A DNA stretch of 64,000 bases, from assembly GCF_037963865.1 (NCBI RefSeq), contig NZ_CP150170.1:4464001-4528000 (forward strand), given 5' to 3'. This DNA comes from Paenibacillus sp. FSL R10-2734. GTDB lineage: Bacteria; Bacillota; Bacilli; Paenibacillales; Paenibacillaceae. Below the pieces are notes generated by a model. That model saw only the letters and a list, made by a program, of their open reading frames with translations, searched no databases and had not been told where the DNA came from. The translations under genes and the position numbers were made by a program. Below are positions 53,398 to 62,963 of the stretch, piece by piece (within the stretch, counting starts at the first letter, position 1; the number at the start of each line of letters is the position of its first letter).

Positions 53398-54243
53398 TTA
53401 TACCGATATTTTCTTACGCAATAGATACAAGCTGTACCAAAGCGAACCTCCAGCAATGATCACTATTAATCCGAGACAAGCTCCCATGATTTCTCCCGGA
53501 TAGAAGTAGCTATCATATCTGCCATAACCCATAAAATATGGTATTGAGGCTAGTCCAGCCAGAACCGCTAGATACAGTACGATATATCCAATCCCTTTCA
53601 GTCTGTAGCTCCGCTCCATAAGAATCGCTGTGAACAAGACGATCAAGCCCGTAATACCCAGCCCATAGTACAGTACGAAGTCAGAAAAATAGGATGGAAT
53701 CAAAATTTTGAGTATAACTGTATGGTTTAAGAATTCAGATACCGTAATGTTCCGATATAATTCAGCAGGAAGAATCGACTGTGCAATCAAACGCTCCAGT
53801 GGAACAAGGAGAATCTGCAAGGCGACAAGTCCAAATGTGAATAGCAGGATCGTAACCAGCTTGGCAAAATACAAATTCGCTCGATTTGATGGCAGCGTGA
53901 GCAGACGATAAACTACCGTATTTTTACCTCTCCAATCACGATACCAAATGAAACAGCTATATATAAGCAGCAATACAATACTCAAGAGTATAGGCCCGAA
54001 ATACAGAAGTCCGTTATAGTGATCATACACCATACTATTTAACTGAATATATCCAGTCACATGGTGATACTGCCCAAGGGTCCATTGATTCACTCTCATT
54101 GCCTCATTTGCAGAATTCAGCCAATCATTAGCACCTATGGCGACACCTGCAAGTTGTAACGCAACCGTCAGCACCATGAGTGCAATATATAGTTTGGCAA
54201 ATCGTTTCACTTCAAAATTCAATAGCTTCACAAAAGCACTCAT
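53398..54243 (-). CDS. ABC transporter membrane protein
   Basis: The protein is 281 residues from the ATG at 54243, which overlaps the ATPase stop (ATGA). It has six predicted membrane helices, with helix 1 in KLYIALMVLTVALQLAGVAIG. This is the ABC-2-like layout of YtrC/YtrD-type proteins. It works with the ATPase upstream; the substrate is unknown. Confidence 0.87.
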   Translation of the reverse strand: MSAFVKLLNFEVKRFAKLYIALMVLTVALQLAGVAIGANDWLNSANEAMRVNQWTLGQYHHVTGYIQLNSMVYDHYNGLLYFGPILLSIVLLLIYSCFIWYRDWRGKNTVVYRLLTLPSNRANLYFAKLVTILLFTFGLVALQILLVPLERLIAQSILPAELYRNITVSEFLNHTVILKILIPSYFSDFVLYYGLGITGLIVLFTAILMERSYRLKGIGYIVLYLAVLAGLASIPYFMGYGRYDSYFYPGEIMGACLGLIVIIAGGSLWYSLYLLRKKISV

Positions 54244-54926
54244 TTCTTGTACACCTCTCTCATTACGTCCGTAATGGACTTGCCTTCCTGCTCGCGAACT
54301 TCCTCGCAATAGAATTCACGTTCAACCTTCCCATGCTGCAGCAAGACCACTTTATCTATTAATTGCTCAATGTCATTAATTTCATGTGTTGTGATAATTA
54401 CGCCACGGTCCTCGATCAATTCACTTGTGAACACATCGGTAATTTGCTCGCGGCTGAACATATCAATTCCCGAGAACGGCTCATCCATTAGGATGTAACC
54501 ACAATCTAAGGCAAGTCCAAGTAATAAATTAAGCTTCGCAGCCATCCCCTTCGACAATGAGGATACGCGATCCGTAGTGCTTAGTTGGAAGAATTCCAGT
54601 AATTCCTCGGCACGATTTGCATTCCAATTACGATAGAAGTCCGCCATAAAGCTCAAGCAATCAGCAATTCGCATATTGGAAGGCATCGTTAAAGTGTCTG
54701 GAATGAAGGTGATAGTCTCATACATCGCAGGTGTAAGTGGTGCATTATCGATCAATACTTCACCTTGGAATGGTGTCAGCTCCATAATGGATTTCAACAC
54801 TGTTGACTTTCCGGCGCCATTAATTCCGATCAAGCAAGTAATCTCGCCTTTTGCAGCGGTGAAGCTAATGCCATTTAGTACTTTCTTGAATCCATAATTT
54901 TTCACCATCTGTTTCACTTGGATCAT
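54240..54926 (-). CDS. ABC transporter ATP-binding protein (YtrB type)
   Basis: The protein is 228 residues. Walker A GINGAGKST, a signature reduced to SLSKGMAAKLN, Walker B YILMDEPFSGID and switch His in TTHEIND. The degenerate signature is typical of this small group. Its start overlaps the GntR stop by four bases. It is the second gene of the operon. Confidence 0.92.
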   Translation of the reverse strand: MIQVKQMVKNYGFKKVLNGISFTAAKGEITCLIGINGAGKSTVLKSIMELTPFQGEVLIDNAPLTPAMYETITFIPDTLTMPSNMRIADCLSFMADFYRNWNANRAEELLEFFQLSTTDRVSSLSKGMAAKLNLLLGLALDCGYILMDEPFSGIDMFSREQITDVFTSELIEDRGVIITTHEINDIEQLIDKVVLLQHGKVEREFYCEEVREQEGKSITDVMREVYKK

Positions 54927-55342
54927 CTCACGTCACCGCCCTCTGCAGCAGCTGACTTTCGCTCTGAGGTATATTTCGTCTTCACAATATCTACAAGCTC
55001 TTCAACCGGAATTTGAATATTCTGAATAGAAACGATAAATGCATCCACTGCAGTTTCGATTAGTTCTGAACGAATCGAGCTAAGTATTCGCTGATCCTGT
55101 GTAATTCGACTTGGGGAATTTCCTTCTGTTACAATCAAGCCTTGTTCCTCCATTTCCTTATACGCCTTCTGCGCCGTGTTAGGATTAATCTTCATGACTG
55201 CTGCCAGTTCACGCCGTGAAGGGATTTTGTCTCCCGCGCTGATCTGCCCTGTAGCAATCTGTTCCTTGAAGTGACGAACGACCTGAATATATACTGGTTC
55301 ACGAATATTAAAGCTGACACCTGATTTCTGCTCTTCTGTCAT
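54923..55342 (-). CDS. GntR family regulator (YtrA type)
   Basis: The protein is 139 residues. Winged helix QVVRHFKEQIATGQISAGDKIPSRRELAAVMKINPNTAQKAYKEMEEQGLIVT, followed by a short dimerisation tail. This small YtrA group usually represses the ABC operon it starts, responding to cell-wall stress in studied members. The promoter region holds a wide AAGTGT / ACACTT inverted repeat. Confidence 0.92.
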   Translation of the reverse strand: MTEEQKSGVSFNIREPVYIQVVRHFKEQIATGQISAGDKIPSRRELAAVMKINPNTAQKAYKEMEEQGLIVTEGNSPSRITQDQRILSSIRSELIETAVDAFIVSIQNIQIPVEELVDIVKTKYTSERKSAAAEGGDVR

Positions 55343-55361
55343 ACTACCAACTCCATATGTT

Positions 55362-55420
55362 AAGTGTGTGTACTAAGTGGTTCATACATCTTGTACATGT
55401 ACTATACGAGTAATACACTT
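55362..55420 (-). promoter_or_regulatory. Candidate operator region of the GntR-ABC operon
   Basis: AAGTGT (55362-55367) and ACACTT (55415-55420) form a wide inverted repeat, with the perfect palindrome GTACATGTAC at 55393-55402 near its middle. It lies 20-80 bases upstream of the GntR ATG. YtrA-type repressors bind inverted sites in their own promoters. Confidence 0.4.
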
Positions 55421-55463
55421 TTGTGTCAATAGTTTGGTTTTGGGCACAGGCTAGTTTCCTTCC

Positions 55464-55493
55464 ACAAAAAAAAGCTGCCCCTCGGCAGCTTTT
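55464..55493 (-). terminator. Terminator of mqo
   Basis: Stem AAAAGCTGCC / GGCAGCTTTT with a short loop, then a long T run on the minus strand. Confidence 0.93.
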
Positions 55494-55530
55494 CGTAAAA
55501 CATAAGAATTTATAAGTTTAACGTTTAACA

Positions 55531-57027
55531 TTATCCTTGAACTCGTTCTCTTTCACCTAAATCTAATGTAGCCGCAATTGAAGTGCGAATTTCGTTTAAT
55601 AACTCTGGATTCTCCAATAATGACAAGCCATAAGAAGGAATCATTTCTTTAATTTTCGGTTCCCACTCTTTAATATGTTGAGGGAAACATTTGTTAAGGA
55701 CTTCAAGCATCACGTGAACAGCTGTAGAAGCACCTGGAGAAGCACCTAATAATGCTGCAATCGAACCATCTGCGGCGCTAATAACCTCTGTACCAAATTG
55801 AAGGATACCTTTTCCTGCTGCTGTGTCTTTGATAACCTGCACGCGTTGGCCAGCTACGACTAGATCCCAATCCTCGATTCTGGCATTCGGGATAAACTCT
55901 CGTAATTCCTCCATACGCTTTTCTTTCGATAACAACACTTGCTCGATCAGGTATTTTGTCAAAGACATGTTTTTGGCACCTGCCGACAACATCGTTAGGA
56001 GATTATCCGGTTTTACGGAAGTTATCAAATCAAACATTGAACCCGTTTTTAAAAACTTGGGTGAGAAGCCAGCAAACGGTCCAAATAACAATGATTTTTT
56101 GTTGTTAATAAATCTGGTGTCCAGATGCGGAACCGACATTGGAGGCGCTCCCACCTTTGCTTTACCGTATACTTTTGCATGATGCTGTGCTATAACGTCA
56201 GGATTATTACACACCATGAATATTCCGCTTACCGGGAATCCTCCAATATGTTTTCCTTCAGGGATACCAGATTTTTGCAGTAAATGCAAGCTTCCTCCCC
56301 CGCCACCGACAAAGACAAATTTAGCTGTATGGCTTTCAATGGTACCGCTGTCGTTTTTCACTCTTAACTCCCACGATCCATCGTTACTACGTTTGATTCC
56401 ATCTACACTATGTTTATAATGGATATCCACATTCTTACTCTTCAAGTGATCAAATAAAATGCGCGTTAATGCACCAAAGTTAACATCCGTGCCAGTGTCG
56501 ATTTTTGTTGCTGCTATAGGTTCATTCGATGGACGATTTTGTATAATAAGCGGCATCCATTCCATTAGTTTGCTAGAGTTATCGGAAAATTCCATTCCTT
56601 GAAACAATGGGTTTCGTGACAGCGCTTCAAATCTTCTCTTCAAAAAAGTTACATTCTTCTCCCCTAGTACCAAACTCATATGGGGCAATGACATGATAAA
56701 GTCCTGCGGATTATGTATCAGCTTACGATTTACCAGATAAGACCAAAATTGCATTGAAAGCTGAAACTGTTCATTAATTTGGATAGCTTTACTTATATCA
56801 ACAGTTCCATCGGATTTCTCGACAGTGTAGTTTAGCTCGCAGAGCGCTGCATGCCCAGTTCCTGCATTATTCCATTCATTAGAGCTTTCCTCACCTGCTT
56901 TTTCGAGCTTTTCAAACACTTTAATTTTCCAATCAGGCACTAATTCTTTTAAAAGTGTTCCTAAAGTCGCACTCATGATTCCAGCACCAATTAAAATGAC
57001 GTCTGTTTCAGTTGCACTTTTGCCCAT
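55531..57027 (-). CDS. mqo: Malate:quinone oxidoreductase
   Basis: The protein is 498 residues from the ATG at 57027 with AAGGATGG upstream; the frame to 57090 adds an unsupported tail. FAD-binding [13 protein letters not shown] opens the protein. Mqo segments are [48 protein letters not shown] and [13 protein letters not shown] near the end. It is a peripheral membrane flavoprotein that oxidises malate to oxaloacetate and reduces the quinone pool. It is a single-gene unit. Confidence 0.95.
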   Translation of the reverse strand: MGKSATETDVILIGAGIMSATLGTLLKELVPDWKIKVFEKLEKAGEESSNEWNNAGTGHAALCELNYTVEKSDGTVDISKAIQINEQFQLSMQFWSYLVNRKLIHNPQDFIMSLPHMSLVLGEKNVTFLKRRFEALSRNPLFQGMEFSDNSSKLMEWMPLIIQNRPSNEPIAATKIDTGTDVNFGALTRILFDHLKSKNVDIHYKHSVDGIKRSNDGSWELRVKNDSGTIESHTAKFVFVGGGGGSLHLLQKSGIPEGKHIGGFPVSGIFMVCNNPDVIAQHHAKVYGKAKVGAPPMSVPHLDTRFINNKKSLLFGPFAGFSPKFLKTGSMFDLITSVKPDNLLTMLSAGAKNMSLTKYLIEQVLLSKEKRMEELREFIPNARIEDWDLVVAGQRVQVIKDTAAGKGILQFGTEVISAADGSIAALLGASPGASTAVHVMLEVLNKCFPQHIKEWEPKIKEMIPSYGLSLLENPELLNEIRTSIAATLDLGERERVQG

Positions 57028-57273
57028 TATTACCATCCTTATCCCCTGAATTTTGCAGAAAGGATGTGGGCGCTCCTTCTTAGGCGTCACACCTTCTCTG
57101 TTTCAATTATAACCTTATCCGAGTGTATTACAATTAATTATAAATTTAATATCTACTATTATATTAAAAAAATAAATTATTTAAAAGCTTGCAAAAAAGA
57201 GAGAAATAAGTCCTCAAGGTTAGGGAACAAAAACTACAGCATCAAACCAGCTTCTTGTAAGGATTAGTAGCAG

Positions 57274-57534
57274 TTAAGCATTATTAATAAAATAGATGAA
57301 CATGCTACCTGCAGCAATAAGATCAACGATTACCCATAAGAAGCTTTTACGAATAAGCATAAGCAAGGCTGCGAATATGCTGACAAAGCAAGCAATGAGC
57401 ATGATGAAAAAGGTAGTGAACAATCCACCTGATAGAAACATCAGTACGTATAAAAAGACAAAGGTGAACACGATGGCTTGAACAATAGAAATTAGCTTGG
57501 TGCTCGTTCTAATGTTTTGTAGTAATTTCTTCAT
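57274..57534 (-). CDS. Small hypothetical membrane protein
   Basis: The protein is 86 residues from the ATG at 57534 with GGAGGG upstream; the frame to 57552 begins at TTG. Three predicted membrane helices follow a short basic N-terminus (MKKLLQNIRTSTKL). No family was recognised. Confidence 0.6.
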   Translation of the reverse strand: MKKLLQNIRTSTKLISIVQAIVFTFVFLYVLMFLSGGLFTTFFIMLIACFVSIFAALLMLIRKSFLWVIVDLIAAGSMFIYFINNA

Positions 57535-57674
57535 ATTGTATGCACCCTCCAAATATCTTGCTTTATATAAACTATACTTAAATTAGATTATTCCACTAAG
57601 GGGAATAAATCAAATCCATCTAACTCTGTATGTCGTAGTCTTCTTAGTGTTTAACCAAATGTGGAAAGTCCCTA

Positions 57675-57726
57675 AACACAAAAAGCTGTCTCATTCGTAG
57701 ATAAATCTACCTATGGAACAGCTTAT
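57675..57726 (-). terminator. Terminator of the oxidoreductase operon
   Basis: AAGCTGT / ACAGCTT outer stem with GTAGAT / ATCTAC inner stem, then TTTTTGTG on the minus strand. Confidence 0.85.
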
Positions 57727-57740
57727 GCTATGTTAATGTT

Positions 57741-58742
57741 TTATTTATTCCTTAGCGATGAGCTATAAATACCCGCCACCAACTCCAGTGCCTTTATCCC
57801 CTCAGTACCGTCTAGCCAAAACTTTCGTCCGCTAAAAATATGCTCATAGAAGTCCTCAATTAGTCTCTTATGTCCAGTTCCCCAGTAAGCTTTGCCTTCC
57901 TTAGCGCTTAATATGGGCTCGCAAACCAAGCTCTCTTCCCCCTCTTTCCAAAGATACAAGCAGTCCCTGCGAAGGTTAAGTGTCCCCTCTTCAAAAACTA
58001 GCTCAAGCTCCACCGGAGAGTCCTCAAGATAGGTATTCGTACCATAATACAGCCCTCGAACATTATTAGCAAAGTTAATGCAGGCATGGGCGGTGTCCTC
58101 TACCTCAATTACTCCATCTAGCACATCCGTGGTAATACTGCCTTTGACTGAAGTAATCTCACCCCCATACCACTGAAGCAAGTCCAAGGTATGAATGGTC
58201 TGATTAATTAGAACACCTCCACCTTCCGTGGACCATCGTCCTCGCCAATTACTATCTTTGTAATAGCTTTCGCTTCGATGCCAGGTTACGACACCCTTCA
58301 TACAGCGTAATTTCCCTAATGCACCTGAATCAATACTCTTCTTGATATAAATGGAAGTATCATTGTAACGATTCTGGAACACCACTCCAAGCTGACCTGT
58401 ACTCTGTTCCGCAGCTTCCAGCATACGCATAGCCGAAGGTAGGTCAACCGCTATTGGCTTTTCTGTTAACACATGCTTCCCTGCACGTAATAAATCCACG
58501 GCCATTTCTGCATGAAGATAATGAGGCGTACAAAGATGTACAACATCTATACGGTCATCATTCAGTATTTCTCTATAATCGTCAGTGGCGTGACAGGTGT
58601 ATTCAATACCTGCACGCGCAGCTTTATCAGCATCAATATCTACAACAGTAAGCAGGCTCACATCTTTTATAGCTGATATTGCTTTGGCATGGAGTGGAAA
58701 AATCGCCCCGCAGCCAATAATCGCTACTCCAAGTTTGTTCAT
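57741..58742 (-). CDS. Gfo/Idh/MocA family oxidoreductase (third of operon)
   Basis: The protein is 333 residues. Rossmann start GVAIIGCGAIFPLHAKAI; the EKP motif is LTEKPIAVDLPSA, and the second domain begins VVTWHRSESYYKDSNWRGRW with GGGVLINQTIHTLDLLQWYGG, which holds the likely catalytic His. Such enzymes oxidise or reduce a sugar hydroxyl with NAD(P). It is the last gene of the four-gene unit, about 30 bases after the previous gene. Confidence 0.92.
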   Translation of the reverse strand: MNKLGVAIIGCGAIFPLHAKAISAIKDVSLLTVVDIDADKAARAGIEYTCHATDDYREILNDDRIDVVHLCTPHYLHAEMAVDLLRAGKHVLTEKPIAVDLPSAMRMLEAAEQSTGQLGVVFQNRYNDTSIYIKKSIDSGALGKLRCMKGVVTWHRSESYYKDSNWRGRWSTEGGGVLINQTIHTLDLLQWYGGEITSVKGSITTDVLDGVIEVEDTAHACINFANNVRGLYYGTNTYLEDSPVELELVFEEGTLNLRRDCLYLWKEGEESLVCEPILSAKEGKAYWGTGHKRLIEDFYEHIFSGRKFWLDGTEGIKALELVAGIYSSSLRNK

Positions 58743-58773
58743 CTAGAGCACCCTCCATTCGTCTTTCCATTCG

Positions 58774-59862
58774 CTATTTTAGTAGATCGGGGGTCAGATT
58801 GATCGCTTGGGCTTGAGCCTTCAAACATAGTTCTGCAGCTTTAAAGACATGTGCTTGTGTCATGGCCCGCTCCGTCCGGTTCAGACAATCGAGGATAAGT
58901 TCACCAAAGAACGGAAATCCAACTTTTCCAGCTACATGTTCATAATGCTCCCCTTCCCCGTTCACCCAGTACACATGATCCGGTGTATTCGAACGTGCGA
59001 TATCACTGTATTTGCGCAGTTCAATATAGCCTTCAGTTCCCATGATCATTGTACGCCCATCTCCCCAGGTTCCGAGCCCATCAGGTGTAAACCAATCTAC
59101 ACGGAAGTACTGAGTTGCACCGTTGTCTCCAACAAGCGTTGCATCACCAAAGTCCTCCAATTCAGGGTAAGCTGGATGATTATAATTAGCTACCTTACTG
59201 TGAACAACTGAAGCATCCTGACAATCCGTATAATACAAAAATTGTTCTATTTGATGACTACCGATATCGCACAGGATTCCGCCATATTTTTCTCGCTGGA
59301 AGAACCACTCTGGTCGACTAGAAGCACTTAAGCGATGCGGTCCTAATCCAATGACTTGAAGGACACGACCAATCGCCCCCTGATGGATCAACTGTCCCGC
59401 ATAGATAGCGCTCTCAACATGAAGACGCTCGCTAAAGTATACCATGTACTTTTGTTTAGTTGCTGTGACCATAGCTCTAGCGGATTCCAGCTGTTCTAGT
59501 GTTGTAAAAGGGGTCTTATCCGTAAAATAATCTTTACCGTGAGCCATAATCTTATTTCCTAATGGTCCACGCTCTGATGGAATAGCTGCCGCTGCAATTA
59601 AGCGGACCTCAGGGTCTTCCAGTATTTCATTCATAGACTCAGCAGCTCTAACACCCGGATATTTGGCTACGAAAGCTCTAACCTTCTCCTCATCCGGATC
59701 ATATACCCATTTCAGCTCCGCACCTGCCTCAACGAGCCCATTGCACATCCCATAAATATGACCGTGATCTAATGCGATAGCAGCGATGATGAATTCACCT
59801 GGCTTTACTACTGGTTTAGCTTCATACGAGGGTGCATAGGTCATTCCGTCTTCTCTGTTCAT
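58774..59862 (-). CDS. Gfo/Idh/MocA family oxidoreductase (second of three)
   Basis: The protein is 362 residues with AGGAGG upstream. The N-terminus is diverged: IIAAIALDHGHIYGMCNGLVEAGAELKWV replaces the usual GxGxxG, and the EKP motif reads DKTPFTT, so cofactor binding may differ. The second domain has GGILCDIGSHQIEQFLYYT, with the His position kept. It probably works on the same sugar as its neighbours; whether it is an active dehydrogenase is uncertain. Confidence 0.85.
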   Translation of the reverse strand: MNREDGMTYAPSYEAKPVVKPGEFIIAAIALDHGHIYGMCNGLVEAGAELKWVYDPDEEKVRAFVAKYPGVRAAESMNEILEDPEVRLIAAAAIPSERGPLGNKIMAHGKDYFTDKTPFTTLEQLESARAMVTATKQKYMVYFSERLHVESAIYAGQLIHQGAIGRVLQVIGLGPHRLSASSRPEWFFQREKYGGILCDIGSHQIEQFLYYTDCQDASVVHSKVANYNHPAYPELEDFGDATLVGDNGATQYFRVDWFTPDGLGTWGDGRTMIMGTEGYIELRKYSDIARSNTPDHVYWVNGEGEHYEHVAGKVGFPFFGELILDCLNRTERAMTQAHVFKAAELCLKAQAQAINLTPDLLK

Positions 59863-59893
59863 CAGAATCCTCCTAATGGCTTCTAATCAAATT

Positions 59894-60655
59894 CTATAAT
59901 AGGCTAAGCAGATAGCGCAGACTGATCTCCAAGCTCTCAAAAGGATCACGACGGCAAACATCCTGCTCAACTACATACCATTCCATTCCTGTTTCACGGC
60001 AAGTAGCGATGATTTCAGCATAATTCATGTTGCCTTGACCGATTTCAGCGAAGACCTGTTGCCTGTCTATAATCGCCATATCCTTTAAATGCACAACCTG
60101 CATTCTGCCTTCAACTTTACGTATCCATTCCACTGGACTCGCTCCACCTGCCTGAACCCAATATAAATCCAATAAAAAACCGACCGCAGGATCAGTCTCA
60201 GTGAGCAGCACTTCCATCCCAGTAATACCGTCAAAGCGTTCAAATTCAAAATCATGATTATGATAAACAAATTGAAGACCGTGTTGCTCTTTTAATGTAA
60301 GCGCGATTCTGGATATAAGCTTTGCGAACTTACGGTAGCTTTCAACACCAGTACGAAATTCTTCAGGTAATCCTCCAAGACCAATGTACTTGCAATTCCA
60401 CAGCTTATGCTCTGCGGCTAGCGCCTCCAAATCGTTCAATAACCGATCCCAAGACACATGGGTCGCGCATATGACCAAACCTGCTTCATCCGCATATTCT
60501 TTAACAAGCTTCGGGTCGATCGGTCCGATGGCCGAAATTTGAATGGCTTCATATCCCATTGCAGATACCTTTTGAAAAGTTGATCTTAAATCCTCCGCAG
60601 TTTGGGTAAAATCACGTAACGTGTACATTTGAGCTGCAATCGTCGAACGTTTCAT
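59894..60655 (-). CDS. Sugar phosphate isomerase/epimerase family protein
   Basis: The protein is 253 residues and belongs to the TIM-barrel family of xylose-isomerase-like enzymes (AP_endonuc_2). Metal-binding residues are readable: Glu in FEFERFDG, Asp in FLLDLYWVQAGG, His in VVHLKDM and Glu in YVVEQDVCRRDPFESLE. It opens TIAAQMYTLRDF. Members isomerise or cleave keto sugars, often next to Gfo/Idh enzymes. GAGAGGAAG upstream of the ATG. Confidence 0.92.
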   Translation of the reverse strand: MKRSTIAAQMYTLRDFTQTAEDLRSTFQKVSAMGYEAIQISAIGPIDPKLVKEYADEAGLVICATHVSWDRLLNDLEALAAEHKLWNCKYIGLGGLPEEFRTGVESYRKFAKLISRIALTLKEQHGLQFVYHNHDFEFERFDGITGMEVLLTETDPAVGFLLDLYWVQAGGASPVEWIRKVEGRMQVVHLKDMAIIDRQQVFAEIGQGNMNYAEIIATCRETGMEWYVVEQDVCRRDPFESLEISLRYLLSLL

Positions 60656-60679
60656 AAGATTCTTCCTCTCTCCATCGGT

Positions 60680-61843
60680 TTAATGCGTTCCCTTAACATC
60701 CAATGTTTTGGCTTCTGAGGTTTCTTTTTGAAAGGTGGAGTTCTCTACTTTTTCCATCAGCTTCTCGTAGAATAAGTCCGAATCTATCGGAAGATCCACC
60801 CAATTGTCCGTCCAAGCCGATAAATACATGGCATTCGAAAGAGTTAGTCCCCGAATACCTTCCTCCCCAGGAGCAAGTAACGCTTCATCATGCAAAATGG
60901 CATTTGTAAAGTTCCGCAAAATCCCTTTATGCTGCTCCCCTCCACCAGCTTCTACGGGAATCTCACATTTCCAGCACTCTGGACTACCGAATCCTCCCTT
61001 AAACTCTGCGTTGAATTGAGACTCCGGTGTACGTAGACGCCAAAAGGTTAGCTTTCCATCTTCCACTACGATTTTTCCATTATCGCCATTGATTTCGAAA
61101 CGATTGGTCCCCGGTGCTTCTCCAGTGGTAGTAATAAATAGACCCGTAGCTCCATTCTCATACTCCACATAAGCGGTTACATCATCTTCAACCTCAATGT
61201 TGCGATATTTTCCAAAGTGGCAAAATGCTCTGATCCGCTTCGGCATCATACCTGTCGTCCACTGCCATAAATCTAGTTGATGAGGATCTTGATTAAGCAA
61301 CACCCCACCGCCTTCACCCGCCCATGTAGCCCGCCAGCCACCGGAGTTATAATAGTTCTGCGTTCTATACCAATCCGTAATAATCCAATTCGTCCGGCGG
61401 ATCTCACCTAACTCACCAGACTGAATAAGATCTCTAAGTCTTTGATACAAAGGATTAGTACGTTGATTGTACATGATTCCAAATTTGCGATCAGACTGAG
61501 CTGCAGCATCATTCATCTGTTGAACAGTCTTCGTATATACACCCGCAGGTTTCTCCACCAGTACATGATAACCATATTGAAAGGCCTCGATCGCAAGTGT
61601 AGGGTGATCATAATGCGGAGTACAGATTAATACCGCATCAATGATACGTGACTCAAATAATTCCTTCGGTGTAGAATACTTCCTAATATTCTCGGGCAGT
61701 TGCTCTTCAGCCCATTTCAAGCGTTCTTCTTTAATATCACAAACTGCAGTAAGCTCAGCTCCCTTAATTTCATTCAGCAGACTTTGCGCATGTGCAGTTC
61801 CCATATTTCCAATGCCAATAATTCCATAACGAACATTACTCAT
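60680..61843 (-). CDS. Gfo/Idh/MocA family oxidoreductase (first of operon)
   Basis: The protein is 387 residues. GIIGIGNMGTAHAQSLL; LVEKPAGVYTKTV; and WRATWAGEGGGVLLNQDPHQLDLWQWTTG with the catalytic-type His. It is the first gene, divergent from an AraC regulator. It is a probable NAD(P)-dependent sugar dehydrogenase; the substrate is not readable. Confidence 0.93.
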   Translation of the reverse strand: MSNVRYGIIGIGNMGTAHAQSLLNEIKGAELTAVCDIKEERLKWAEEQLPENIRKYSTPKELFESRIIDAVLICTPHYDHPTLAIEAFQYGYHVLVEKPAGVYTKTVQQMNDAAAQSDRKFGIMYNQRTNPLYQRLRDLIQSGELGEIRRTNWIITDWYRTQNYYNSGGWRATWAGEGGGVLLNQDPHQLDLWQWTTGMMPKRIRAFCHFGKYRNIEVEDDVTAYVEYENGATGLFITTTGEAPGTNRFEINGDNGKIVVEDGKLTFWRLRTPESQFNAEFKGGFGSPECWKCEIPVEAGGGEQHKGILRNFTNAILHDEALLAPGEEGIRGLTLSNAMYLSAWTDNWVDLPIDSDLFYEKLMEKVENSTFQKETSEAKTLDVKGTH

Positions 61844-62001
61844 CTCTGATCACTTCCTTATTAGTGGTTATGTTTAGAGGATATACTTATTTTATGGACA
61901 TGAACATGATCGAAATTAAGGTATATTTGTATTTAAATAAGATGTTTTAGATAAATAGATCCGTTATAATGAAGATATTTAAGCCATAAAGGAGTTAGAT
62001 G

Positions 62002-62835
62002 ATGAGCAATTCAGGTAACTTAACCGGTCGTCTTCTGCAGAATCTCAAGGTTACTGTGACTCACGCTCAACTTAGTAATCGATATCCCGGATGGAACCGT
62101 ACGCTGGAAACTCCCGCTTTTAATCGACTGTATTTCATAGACGGGGGTGAGGGGAAAGTCGTTATAAACGGGATTCCCTATTATCCGAAACCAGGACAAT
62201 TAATGATCATGCCTGCGGGGAGCACACAAACTACTGAAACTTCTGTAGATGATCCATATATCCGCTATTACTGCCACTTTGATGCTGACATTGGAGAGTG
62301 GCCATTATTCCATGCGGAAAAAAAACTATATATATGCGATTCGCCTAACCCAGATTCTGTAAGGGCCATCTTTGTAGAAATGATCGAACAATTTCAAAAT
62401 GATGATGTCTTATCGATTCTGCGTACTCAGGCTTGTTTGCTTAATCTCATTGCCACATGTCTTGAATCAAGCGACAATAGTCATACAGATTTTTTGAATG
62501 AATTCATCCATACGGGTGACCAAGGCAAGCTAGCTCATGTGCTCCAATACATCGATAAATGCCTAAATAAGCCCATAGAGATCGATGAATTAGCAGAGCT
62601 TGCCCATCTACACCCGAATTATTTCATTCCTTATTTCAAGAAATTCATGGGTGTAACTCCTATGCACTATGTGCAGCTGAAACGTATGGAGCATGCTAAG
62701 AGACAGCTTTCTTTCACGGATTTCAGTATTTCAGATATTGCGGAGCAAGTAGGTATGGAATTGGCCCATTTCTCTAAATATTTCAAAAAGACAATGGGCC
62801 TTTCCCCATCAGCCTATCGGAATAGTACGAAGTGA
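62002..62835 (+). CDS. AraC family regulator of the oxidoreductase operon
   Basis: The protein is 277 residues from the second ATG (62002), better spaced from AGGAG than the first at 61999. An N-terminal cupin-like sugar-sensing domain (about 35-120) is followed by two helix-turn-helices from about 170 (EIDELAELAHLHPNYFIPYFKKFMGVTPMHY and ISDIAEQVGMELAHFSKYFKKTMG). It is divergent from the four-gene operon and probably controls it in response to a sugar. TATAAT at about 61971 is a candidate -10. Confidence 0.92.
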   Translation: MSNSGNLTGRLLQNLKVTVTHAQLSNRYPGWNRTLETPAFNRLYFIDGGEGKVVINGIPYYPKPGQLMIMPAGSTQTTETSVDDPYIRYYCHFDADIGEWPLFHAEKKLYICDSPNPDSVRAIFVEMIEQFQNDDVLSILRTQACLLNLIATCLESSDNSHTDFLNEFIHTGDQGKLAHVLQYIDKCLNKPIEIDELAELAHLHPNYFIPYFKKFMGVTPMHYVQLKRMEHAKRQLSFTDFSISDIAEQVGMELAHFSKYFKKTMGLSPSAYRNSTK

Positions 62836-62963
62836 ATGAATAATGTCCCTCTGAATGGGATGAACTATAATGGAGACTGAAGGGTATCATTTCACAAAAG
62901 AAAGCACAGCACGTGCTCGATAAGGAATTCAATTAAACTCAGGACTTTTAGAGAGGGATTACT

